NCBI GenBank assembly: GCA_938015405.1
Contig: CALLPZ010000091.1
Location: 1 to 21,691 of the forward strand
Length of the DNA stretch: 21,691 bases
From: an uncultured Pseudanabaenaceae cyanobacterium
Lineage (GTDB): Bacteria; Cyanobacteriota; Cyanobacteriia; PCC-9006; JAAUQQ01
Direction of reading: 5' to 3'
A program made the translations under genes and the position numbers. Under the pieces are notes generated by a model. The model made no database searches and was not told the origin of the DNA. It saw only the letters and a program-made list of their open reading frames with translations. This document shows positions 14,642 through 21,691 of the stretch, in pieces. Each line of letters opens with the position of its first letter. Position 1 is the first letter of the stretch.

Positions 14642-15754
14642 ATGACAGGAATGAATTGGCTTTGTCTCGTAATTGGTGTGGTTCTAGGAGCGGCAGGACA
14701 GCGTCTCCTGGGCCAGCGACAGCGGCAACTCTCCCGTAGTGACACAAATCCTCCTTCTGCCCCTCAGCAGGGGGGAGAGCAGGGATTGCCAAGTGCCATT
14801 ACTACTCGTGATGGCCTTCCAAGTAATGGTTTGAACCCTTCTAAGGGCTCTGATGAGGCCTTGACTTTAGACAGGCGGGAAGATCATCCAGTTGCTGAGC
14901 AGGATGTAGAAGCTTCCTTGCTTTGGGTTGACTATGTCCGAGCCTTGGAACGGGCTCGGTTCCAGGGAGGCTTTTTGGCCCGTGCTGCCCATGAACTTAG
15001 ATCGCCCCTGAGCAGCCTTATGGGTCTTCAGCAGCTCATCTTGACTGACCTGTGCGATAGCCCCGAGGAGGAGCGCCAATGCGTGGCCCAGTCCTATGAA
15101 GCGGCCCAGAATCTCCATCGCCTCATGGACCAGCTGATTCGCGTCGCCAAGTTAGAGCAAGGTTCTCAGCGGCTCGATATTCAGTCTGTGAATCTCGATA
15201 CGTTGCTAGAAGATGTGGAGTCCTTTGTTCATTTGCAAGTTGCGGATCGCAATTGCCGTCTTTATTTGCCCCAGGCAGCGCAGCCAGTCTATTGCCGAGG
15301 AGATTACAACAGCCTGCGCCAAGTTCTTGTGATGTTGGTGGAGGCTACTCTGAGTCAGCAGGCGAGCGAGATTCGCTTGGCGTTGGAGTCTGGAGAAGCG
15401 GAAGTTAAGGTGAGCCTCTGGTCGGATAAACCCTTCGTGCCTATGGCAGAGCGACAGGCGCAGCTGGAGGGTGGAGTGACTTGGAATGAAGACCGTCTGG
15501 CTCAGTTAAAGCAATCCCTCGCCCAGGAGCCAGGAGCCAGTTTTGTGCCCCATCGTCTGTCACCGGGCATGGTGATGTTGGTCAGTCAGTTGATGTTGGA
15601 CTTGAACGGAGGGCATTTGAGCTGGTCTGAAGACTTCTTGCAATCCATTGTGGAGGCTGAACCTGTGGTTGCTGAAACTCAACCCGAAACAGCCTTGGCT
15701 GAGCAGGAGGGCGCGAACCAAGGCTATGGTCTTGAATTGTCCTTACCCTGCTAG
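14642..15754 (+). CDS. Membrane-anchored histidine-kinase-like protein with a degenerate ATPase domain
   Basis: A protein of 370 residues. One N-terminal membrane helix (NWLCLVIGVVLGAAG) is followed by a low-complexity linker, then a HisKA dimerisation domain with an intact H-box, RAAHELRSPLSSL (His117, codon 14990-14992). The following region has the length and spacing of a HATPase domain but not its motifs: the N-box asparagine is lost (VLVMLVEATLS), no DxGxG box is found, and the G2 region reads SPGMVMLVSQLMLDLNGGHL without its glycines. It may be a scaffold, a phosphate acceptor for another kinase, or a diverged kinase. ATG 14642 or ATG 14651 is the likely start; the TTG at 14588 would add an unlikely stretch. 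It is 106 bp after the ProA-like gene on the same strand, possibly the same transcript. Confidence 0.82.
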   Translation: MTGMNWLCLVIGVVLGAAGQRLLGQRQRQLSRSDTNPPSAPQQGGEQGLPSAITTRDGLPSNGLNPSKGSDEALTLDRREDHPVAEQDVEASLLWVDYVRALERARFQGGFLARAAHELRSPLSSLMGLQQLILTDLCDSPEEERQCVAQSYEAAQNLHRLMDQLIRVAKLEQGSQRLDIQSVNLDTLLEDVESFVHLQVADRNCRLYLPQAAQPVYCRGDYNSLRQVLVMLVEATLSQQASEIRLALESGEAEVKVSLWSDKPFVPMAERQAQLEGGVTWNEDRLAQLKQSLAQEPGASFVPHRLSPGMVMLVSQLMLDLNGGHLSWSEDFLQSIVEAEPVVAETQPETALAEQEGANQGYGLELSLPC

Positions 15755-16284
15755 TTAGGGAAAGGACGGTTGAGAGTGGGGGCTGGAGTGACTTCAGCTT
15801 GGCTGCCTTCATAGGCTTCCTCTGCTCTTTCGGGCAGCAGTTCTATGGGCTGTTGGTGCAGAACCATCGTGGTGCTGCTGTTTCGCTGGAAGCCCACTCT
15901 TTCGTAGAACTTTTCCTTGAATGTCGTCATCAGATAAATCCGCTCTACCCGATTCACATGGGGGTGGCTGATGACAGTCTCTACAAGCTTGCGGCCAATG
16001 CCTTTGGATTGATGCTCGGGATGAACGACGACATCCCAAATTGTGGCGCGATATATACCATCAGACGTTGCCCGGGCAAAGCCCACCAGCTGATTGTCTT
16101 GCCAGGCGCTCACGACCGGATTGCTATTGGCAATGGCAATTTCTAGATCGTCCAGTCGGCGATCTCGGGCCCAAAATGCTGCGGTTTTGAACAGTTCTAA
16201 GACCTGTCTCGCCTCTAGTTCGCAGTAGAGTTTGTCCTCTTGGGCAGTACCGTGAATCGAAATCTGAATGGGCGCAGAATTCAT
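15751..16284 (-). CDS. GNAT-family N-acetyltransferase
   Basis: A 177-residue cytoplasmic acetyltransferase using acetyl-CoA. The core motif TIWDVVVHPEHQSKGIGRKLVE (here split as TIWDVVVHP and EHQSKGIGRKLVE) carries the Q-x-x-G-x-G pyrophosphate loop (Gln92-Gly97); FARATSDGIYRA precedes it and FYERVGFQR closes the fold. The ATSD...ATIWDVVVHP wording resembles the cyanobacterial/plastid Ycf52-NSI group, which includes protein lysine and serotonin acetyltransferases, but the substrate here cannot be told. The last 35 residues are a variable acidic/proline tail. It overlaps the stop of the kinase-like gene tail-to-tail by four bases (15751-15754). It is a lone minus-strand gene between plus-strand neighbours. 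Confidence 0.9.
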   Translation of the reverse strand: MNSAPIQISIHGTAQEDKLYCELEARQVLELFKTAAFWARDRRLDDLEIAIANSNPVVSAWQDNQLVGFARATSDGIYRATIWDVVVHPEHQSKGIGRKLVETVISHPHVNRVERIYLMTTFKEKFYERVGFQRNSSTTMVLHQQPIELLPERAEEAYEGSQAEVTPAPTLNRPFPN

Positions 16285-16613
16285 TGGATTGGGTCCATTT
16301 AGGGATGCTCCGGACAGAGCAAGGGCAAGGATGTGCAGTGAGGGCTAGGGCTGCGTACCTATCGAGCTCTTTACATTGATCGTTGCTCAACTCCTACGAT
16401 AGGCGCTATTCCGGTCGGCGACTGTGGCGGTTAGGACGGTTTGGGGGCTGTTTGGGGGAGAAGGGCATGCAACATGCTGAGTGAGCTTTGGGTCTGCATC
16501 CTGGGGAGTGGCCAACGTCCTCCATATAATTAAAATTACCCAAGACCTTGATTGAATCCGTAAATGATTCTTGAGTGGGTCTTTCGTTTGACTCTCTTCG
16601 GAGCCGCTTTACC
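16285..16613. other. Divergent gap between the acetyltransferase and cytochrome genes
   Basis: Must hold promoters for both divergent genes, but I see no convincing consensus box. An AT-rich patch (CATATAATTAAAATTACC, around 16523-16540) is the likeliest start region for the cytochrome gene: TATAAT is at 16525-16530. GGAG about ten bases before ATG 16614 is its ribosome site. No small gene seen. Confidence 0.4.
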
Positions 16614-17252
16614 ATGCCTAAATCCAGCTCAGTTAGTGGGTCCCCGCTGTTGCCGGAGTCTAAGTTGAAGTACCAGCCTCGACGCCGCCGTGCCCCCCGC
16701 GATCGCAGTCGTCGCTTTGCTGTGGGGCTGGTCGCTGTTCTAACTGCTGTGAGCTTATTGCTGGGATGGAGTCTTGCGAATCTTAGCCAGGCGGCGCCGT
16801 TGGTTCGTGAGTCTAGGCTTGCCCAGGTCAGCGAGGAGACAGCCGTTGATTTTCCCCGCACAGTAGATTACGTGCCCGAAGGTTATCGGCTCCCTCAGCA
16901 GCTGTACTTGGAGAACTGCGCAACCTGTCACATAGGCGTGCCGCCTGAGACCCTTCCCTCGGAGTCATGGCGCAACATTCTTCAAGATGCCAGTCATTAC
17001 GGCACCGAGATTCGCCCTCCCCGGGATCCTTCTCTTGGTCTGATTTGGTCTTACTTGCGGTCCTTCTCTCGTCAAAAATCGAATCTAGAAGAGCGCGCTC
17101 CCTATCGACTGGCACGTTCTCGAAACTTCAAAGCGCTTCACCCTCAAGTTGCGCTTCCTGCAGATCTTTCGTTGGAAAGCTGTGCGAGTTGTCATCTCGC
17201 TGCCCAGCAGTTCAGCTTTCGCCCCTGGGATGGCGAGAGTATCGCCCCCTAG
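16614..17252 (+). CDS. Membrane-anchored dihaem cytochrome c (DHC-like)
   Basis: A 212-residue protein. A basic N-terminus (RRRRAPRDRSRR) precedes one hydrophobic helix (about 35-57), either an uncleaved anchor or a signal peptide; the ALA-type cleavage site is not clean. Two haem c sites follow, CATCH (102-106) and CASCH (190-194), placed in the lumen/periplasm. The spacing and the wording NCATCHIGVPPETLPSESWR, then a final CASCH near the C-terminus, fit the dihaem cytochrome c family (DHC). Distal ligands cannot be fixed, but His128 and His176 are candidates. The redox partner is unknown. ATG 16614 has GGAG ten bases upstream; the TTG at 16575 is less likely. It stands alone, 230 bp before secA on the same strand. 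Confidence 0.9.
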   Translation: MPKSSSVSGSPLLPESKLKYQPRRRRAPRDRSRRFAVGLVAVLTAVSLLLGWSLANLSQAAPLVRESRLAQVSEETAVDFPRTVDYVPEGYRLPQQLYLENCATCHIGVPPETLPSESWRNILQDASHYGTEIRPPRDPSLGLIWSYLRSFSRQKSNLEERAPYRLARSRNFKALHPQVALPADLSLESCASCHLAAQQFSFRPWDGESIAP

Positions 17253-17482
17253 CTGCTCTGTTGCCTCTAGTTTTGCGACTAAGACTCGCTTAGCAAGCTT
17301 TCTAGCGATTGGTCTTGCAGATTTGTATCTGTTGATCTAGCCTGATTTGTCGCTGGATTCTGGCTGCTAGGAGTTAGGTGAAACGGTGCGGTTATACCCC
17401 ATTGAGCCCCACCGCCGCTTCGAAACTCCAGTGATAGGATATTGAAGAAATAAAACTGTCGCCTTACCTTCCTGCTTAAATC

Positions 17483-20341
17483 ATGCTCAAAGCTCTGCTG
17501 GGCGATCCGAACGCGCGAAAGCTGAAGAAATATAAGCCCTTCATTACCGAGGTGGCTCTCTACGAGGAAGACGTTCAAATCCTCTCGGACGATGAGCTTC
17601 GGGGTAAGACAGCAGAGTTCCAGGAAAAGCTGTCCAAGGCAAAGACCTACAAACAAGAGCAAAATATCCTGGACGATATTTTGCCTGAAGCCTTTGCTGT
17701 GGTGCGAGAAGCAGGTAAGCGAGTCCTGGGCTTGCGGCACTACGATGTTCAGGTTTTGGGTGCCATGGTTCTCCATGAGGGCCAGATCGCTGAGATGCGT
17801 ACCGGTGAGGGTAAAACGCTGGTGGCAACGCTGCCAGCCTACTTGAATGCGCTGTCTGGTAAGGGCGTTCATGTCGTTACCGTGAACGACTATCTGGCTC
17901 GTCGAGATGCAGAGTGGATGGGGCAGGTCCATCGCTTTTTGGGCCTTAAGGTGGGCTTGATTCAGCAGGGCATGAGTCCTGCTGAGCGTCGTGAGAACTA
18001 CGACTGCGACATCACCTACACCACTAACAGTGAGCTGGGTTTTGACTACCTGCGTGACAACATGGCCACCACCATTGAAGAGGTGGTCCAGCGTCCCTTT
18101 AATTACTGTGTGATTGATGAGGTTGACTCGGTCCTCGTTGACGAGGCCCGTACCCCGCTAATTATTTCTGGTCAGGTTGAACGCTCTAGCCAGAAGTATC
18201 TCCAGGCGGCTGAAGTGGCGGCTCAGCTAGAATGCTCCACCACAAATCCAAATACTCGTGATGCTGCCTTAGAAGATCCCGATGGGGACTACGAGGTCGA
18301 TGAAAAGGCGCGTAACGTTCTGCTCACTGATGAAGGCTTCATCAAAGCTGAGCAGCTCCTGGGCGTGGATGATCTGTTCGATCCTAAGGATCCCTGGGCT
18401 CACTACATTTTCAATGCGATTAAGGCGAAGGAACTGTTCACCTGTGATGTGAACTACATCGTTCGCAACGATGAAATTGTCATCGTGGATGAGTTTACGG
18501 GACGTGTAATGCCCGGCCGCCGTTGGAGTGATGGCTTGCACCAGGCCATTGAAGCCAAGGAGCGCGTCGAAATTCAGCCCGAAACTCAAACCCTGGCTTC
18601 CATTACTTACCAGAACTTCTTTCTGCTGTACCCCAAGCTGGGTGGCATGACTGGTACCGCTAAGACGGAGGAGACGGAATTCGAGAAGACCTACAAGCTA
18701 GAGGTCAGTATCGTTCCGACCAACCGCCCAATCCAGCGCCAGGATCTGCCAGACGTGGTCTACAAGACCGAGCCTGCGAAGTGGAAGGCTGCTGCCTTGG
18801 AATGTCAGGAAATGCATGAGAAGGGTCGTCCTGTTTTGGTGGGTACGACCAGTGTGGAGAAGTCTGAGGTTCTCTCCCGCCTACTCTCTGACTTAGAGAT
18901 TCCTCACAACCTGCTCAACGCTAAGCCTGAGAATGTGGAGCGCGAGGCAGAAATCGTTGCCCAGGCCGGTCGCGGTGGTGCGGTGACCATTGCCACCAAC
19001 ATGGCCGGTCGCGGCACAGATATCATCTTGGGTGGCAACGCGGAGTATATGGCTCGCCTCAAGGTGCGGGAGTACTTCATGCCTCGTTTGGTGCGTCCTG
19101 AGGATGATGATGCCTTTGGGGTGGCCCAGGTTGCTGGTGTGGGCGATCGCGCCCAGGCTGAGGGATTTGGTGACGGCAAGAAAAAGAAAACCTGGAAAGC
19201 TTCCCCCGATATTTTCCCAACGGATTTATCTAAGGAGCTAGAGTCTGACTTGAAAGCTGCTGTGGATGCGGCGGTGAAGGCTTACGGTGAGCAGAGCTTA
19301 CCGGAGCTAGATGCAGAGGAAAAAATCGCTGTTGCTGCGGAAAAGGCTCCCACAGAGGATCCCGTTATTCAGCAGCTGCGAGAAGTCTATAACGCCATTC
19401 GTAAGGCCTATGAGGGCTTTACCGATGCTGAGAATGAGAGGGTTCTCAACGCGGGAGGGCTCCATGTCATTGGTACAGAGCGTCATGAATCTCGCCGGGT
19501 AGACAACCAGCTACGTGGGCGTGCGGGCCGCCAGGGTGATCCTGGCTCCACGCGTTTCTTCTTGAGCTTGGAAGATAATCTGCTGCGGATCTTTGGGGGC
19601 GATCGCGTCGCCGGATTGATGAATGCCTTCCGTGTGGAAGAGGATATGCCGATTGAGTCTGGCATGCTCACGCGCTCCCTTGAAGGGGCTCAAAAGAAGG
19701 TTGAGACCTACTACTACGACCTGCGTAAGCAGGTGTTTGAGTACGACGAGGTGATGAATAACCAGCGTCGTGCGATCTACGCTGAACGCCGTCGCGTTCT
19801 GGAAGGGCAGGATCTGAAAGAGCAAGTGGTTAAGTACGCTGAGCTCACCATCGACGATATTGTCGAGTACTACATCAACCCAGAGCTGCCTTCAGAAGAA
19901 TGGGAGTTGGAGAAACTGGTGAGCAAGACCCAGGAGTTTATCTACTTGCTCCAGGATCTAACGGCTGACCAGCTAGAGGACTTGTCTGTGGAGGAAATTA
20001 AAACCTTCCTGTACGAGCAGGTACGCATTGCCTATGATCTCAAGGAAGCCCAGGTTGATCAGATCAAAGGCGGCTTGATGCGCCAAGCTGAGCGCTTCTT
20101 CATCCTTCAGCAGATTGATACGCTGTGGCGTGAGCACCTTCAGCAGATGGATGGTTTGCGTGAGACTGTAGGCCTGCGTGGCTATGGTCAAAAGGATCCC
20201 TTGATTGAGTACAAAACGGAGGGCTTTGAGCTGTTCTTCGAAATGATGACGGCGATTCGTCGCAATGTGGTCTATTCCATGTTTGAGTTCCAGCCTCAGC
20301 CCCAGCCCACATCCCAGCAGGTGGAAGTGGAAACGGTTTAG
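17483..20341 (+). CDS. secA: SecA, preprotein translocase ATPase
   Basis: Motor that pushes unfolded precursor proteins through SecYEG in the plasma and thylakoid membranes. 952 residues. The start MLKALLGDPNARKLKKYKP is the usual cyanobacterial one. Walker A MRTGEGKT (108-112 loop), Walker B VIDEVDSVLVDEARTPLIIS (about 210), the NMAGRGTDI motif and the arginine-finger block GTERHESRRVDNQLRGRAGRQ (near 663; given as separate blocks GTERHESRR and QLRGRAGRQGD) are intact. A charged insertion around 550-650, with KKKKTWK and acidic/alanine-rich parts, is typical of the cyanobacterial/plastid type. The tail (QPQPQPTSQQVEVETV) lacks the cysteine zinc motif used elsewhere to bind SecB, as I expect for cyanobacteria. 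The 230 bp upstream show no clear promoter. A perfect palindrome terminates it. Confidence 0.99.
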   Translation: MLKALLGDPNARKLKKYKPFITEVALYEEDVQILSDDELRGKTAEFQEKLSKAKTYKQEQNILDDILPEAFAVVREAGKRVLGLRHYDVQVLGAMVLHEGQIAEMRTGEGKTLVATLPAYLNALSGKGVHVVTVNDYLARRDAEWMGQVHRFLGLKVGLIQQGMSPAERRENYDCDITYTTNSELGFDYLRDNMATTIEEVVQRPFNYCVIDEVDSVLVDEARTPLIISGQVERSSQKYLQAAEVAAQLECSTTNPNTRDAALEDPDGDYEVDEKARNVLLTDEGFIKAEQLLGVDDLFDPKDPWAHYIFNAIKAKELFTCDVNYIVRNDEIVIVDEFTGRVMPGRRWSDGLHQAIEAKERVEIQPETQTLASITYQNFFLLYPKLGGMTGTAKTEETEFEKTYKLEVSIVPTNRPIQRQDLPDVVYKTEPAKWKAAALECQEMHEKGRPVLVGTTSVEKSEVLSRLLSDLEIPHNLLNAKPENVEREAEIVAQAGRGGAVTIATNMAGRGTDIILGGNAEYMARLKVREYFMPRLVRPEDDDAFGVAQVAGVGDRAQAEGFGDGKKKKTWKASPDIFPTDLSKELESDLKAAVDAAVKAYGEQSLPELDAEEKIAVAAEKAPTEDPVIQQLREVYNAIRKAYEGFTDAENERVLNAGGLHVIGTERHESRRVDNQLRGRAGRQGDPGSTRFFLSLEDNLLRIFGGDRVAGLMNAFRVEEDMPIESGMLTRSLEGAQKKVETYYYDLRKQVFEYDEVMNNQRRAIYAERRRVLEGQDLKEQVVKYAELTIDDIVEYYINPELPSEEWELEKLVSKTQEFIYLLQDLTADQLEDLSVEEIKTFLYEQVRIAYDLKEAQVDQIKGGLMRQAERFFILQQIDTLWREHLQQMDGLRETVGLRGYGQKDPLIEYKTEGFELFFEMMTAIRRNVVYSMFEFQPQPQPTSQQVEVETV

Positions 20342-20355
20342 GTTAACTGAATGTC

Positions 20356-20405
20356 CGCAATAAAAAAGCGAGCCCTCTCATGAGAGGGCTCGCTTTTTTA
20401 TTGCG
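20356..20405. terminator. Bidirectional terminator: perfect 50-nt palindrome
   Basis: Arms of 25 bp with no mismatch and no spacer, centred between 20380 and 20381. The inner part is GCGAGCCCTCTCA/TGAGAGGGCTCGC, flanked by A6 on the left and T6 on the right, then CGCAATA/TATTGCG outside. It lies between the convergent stops of secA (20341) and the kinase-like gene (20480) and should end both transcripts. Confidence 0.9.
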
Positions 20406-20479
20406 CTATGGCAAAGAAAGTCAGTCTCTTGCCATCTTGCCATGGGTCAGTGGGAAACCCTTCCCGGTGGCCTGGACAC

Positions 20480-21691
20480 TTATTGAAGGTTGAGAGGCTT
20501 GCCCTGGGGGATGAGCAGACGACTCATGTTGCGACCATCTTCTAGGGGGAAGAACTCTAGGCTATGACCTAGCTGCTGAGCCAGGTGCCTGACTAAGCTT
20601 AAATTGAGCCCCGTGCCTTCTTCTAGCAGTGATTGAACCAGGGGATCGCTGGGATCTGCCGTGGGCTGTAGCGCCGTGAGGAGTTGGGGATCAAAAATCC
20701 CGTTGTCTGTCACGCTCAGCTCGATCAGGTTCTCGGGTTGCAGGCGACACCACACATCGATGCGCCCCCCCATCAAGCAGCGATCGCAGGCTGCTCGGAG
20801 GACTTCATGGACAATGCCCTCCAACTTGAGGATATCTCCCTTGAGTTGAGTGTTATGGACGTCGGTGCCGTGGAATTGACACCAGAGCTGTTGTTGGGAG
20901 ACCTGACCGTCAATACGTTCCTTAACCTGCTTGAGAAAGCGAGTCAGGGGAATGGTCTGGAGGCGAGTTTTCAGGCCGTCTCGCTCTTTGCTGAACACGT
21001 CCGACATCATGTTCAGCAGATATTCCATATGCTGACAGGCGGGGTCGGCCGCATTGTTCTCCTGGAGGCGCTTGAGGTCTCGTTGGAGGGTGCCTGCGAA
21101 GCGATCGCTGCAGTATTGCTTATACCAATTGAGTTGTTGGAGCTGGAGCTGTTGTTCGCCCTGCTGAATCAGCTGGCGTACGGTGCGTCGGGAACCTGCC
21201 AATTGCACGACCAGCGTGTTGGCAAAATTTAGGCTTTCGGGATTCCATTGGCGGCGTTTTTCCACACCTGCCAGAACAACCCCTTGGGGCACTTCACCGG
21301 GATGGGTGCGCAGGGGGAACAGAATAATTTGGTCTAGGTGGGCCAGCTGCAGCCACTCCTGGGTCGCTGGGGCAAGGGATTCGGGATGGGTAACTATCAA
21401 GTTGTCTGCCTGGAGCAGCTCTTGCATGAGGGGATCTCTGAGGGAGTCCACTGTGAGTCCCTGAGGTAAGCTCCAGTTGCTGTCCTGGTGAGTACTAGCC
21501 ACAAGGCTACCCAGACCGTCCTTGGGTGACCAGCTGAACAGCGCCACCAAGGGAACGTTCAAGAGTCGACTGATCGACTGGGTGGCTACCTCATCCAATC
21601 GCTCGGGGTTGCGTTCGTGCAACATGGCAGTCAGGCCCCATTGGAGAGACTGATGTAGAGTCTCCAGTTGCTGCATCTGGCGAACGACGGC
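20480..21691 (-). CDS. Partial GAF / HATPase protein (histidine-kinase-like), 5' end outside the window
   Basis: The frame runs to the window edge with no stop; the ATG at 21676 may be internal. Visible order over 404 residues: a GAF-like sensor domain (about 20-170, with PLVALFSWSP and IILFPLRTHPGE), a helical linker (QQLQLQQLNWYKQYC), a helical region where HisKA would lie but with no H-E/D-x-x-P box (FAGTLQRDLKRLQ), and a HATPase domain. The ATPase keeps a G1 box VTDNG (20713-20699) and a G2-like GTGLNLSLVRHLAQQLG, but the N-box asparagine is doubtful (VHEVLRAACDRC). It ends GRNMSRLLIPQG. I recall conserved cyanobacterial proteins of this build. It could be a kinase acting in trans, or an ATP-binding regulator. 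Confidence 0.78.
   Translation of the reverse strand, partial: AVVRQMQQLETLHQSLQWGLTAMLHERNPERLDEVATQSISRLLNVPLVALFSWSPKDGLGSLVASTHQDSNWSLPQGLTVDSLRDPLMQELLQADNLIVTHPESLAPATQEWLQLAHLDQIILFPLRTHPGEVPQGVVLAGVEKRRQWNPESLNFANTLVVQLAGSRRTVRQLIQQGEQQLQLQQLNWYKQYCSDRFAGTLQRDLKRLQENNAADPACQHMEYLLNMMSDVFSKERDGLKTRLQTIPLTRFLKQVKERIDGQVSQQQLWCQFHGTDVHNTQLKGDILKLEGIVHEVLRAACDRCLMGGRIDVWCRLQPENLIELSVTDNGIFDPQLLTALQPTADPSDPLVQSLLEEGTGLNLSLVRHLAQQLGHSLEFFPLEDGRNMSRLLIPQGKPLNLQ

Overview
The window is a piece of cyanobacterial chromosome. The evidence is allophycocyanin-like ApcF, the photosystem II subunit PsbZ, a cyanobacterial-type SecA, a cyanoexosortase with its partner protein, a DUF4278 protein, and more than a dozen copies of the cyanobacterial octamer GCGATCGC seen by eye. 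Composition and gene content would suit a Leptolyngbya/Synechococcus-like lineage, but that placement is only a guess. I see no mobile elements, CRISPR array or rRNA.

Left part (1-8.6 kb). A partial unknown gene on the + strand (2-832) converges on a minus-strand exopolysaccharide block. In transcription order this block is a DegT/DnrJ-type sugar aminotransferase (8506-7298), a cyanoexosortase B-like membrane protease/transpeptidase (7067-6135), its EpsI-like partner (5790-5083), a Wza-like outer-membrane export protein with SLBB repeats (4866-3175), and a Wzc-like co-polymerase/BY-kinase (3143-870). Together they look like a machine that makes and exports an envelope polysaccharide and may attach PEP-CTERM-type proteins at the cell surface. 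No substrate protein lies in the window. A dyad with three TGAGTA motifs sits upstream of wza.

Middle (8.8-12.7 kb). An unknown secreted minus-strand protein (9505-8903) is followed by a plus-strand photosynthesis block: a 59-residue DUF4278 protein with a strong Shine-Dalgarno inside a possible hairpin, apcF, psbZ, ribH (riboflavin pathway) and tRNA-Gly(GCC). Strong hairpins separate most of these genes.

Right part (12.8-21.7 kb). A two-gene unit encodes a zinc-ribbon membrane protein and a ProA paralogue whose catalytic cysteine is replaced by valine. It is followed by a membrane-anchored histidine-kinase-like protein that keeps its H-box but has lost the ATP-binding motifs. Then come a GNAT acetyltransferase (minus), a membrane-anchored dihaem cytochrome c, and secA. 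The edge holds a convergent, partial GAF-kinase-like protein with the opposite defect (ATP-binding boxes present, no H-box histidine). A perfect 50-nt palindrome separates secA from it and should terminate both.

The most unusual signals are the apparently catalytically dead ProA paralogue in a conserved-looking operon, the two complementary defective kinases, and the exosortase-coupled polysaccharide locus. All functional statements rest on motif reading and recall of protein families; no database search was done.
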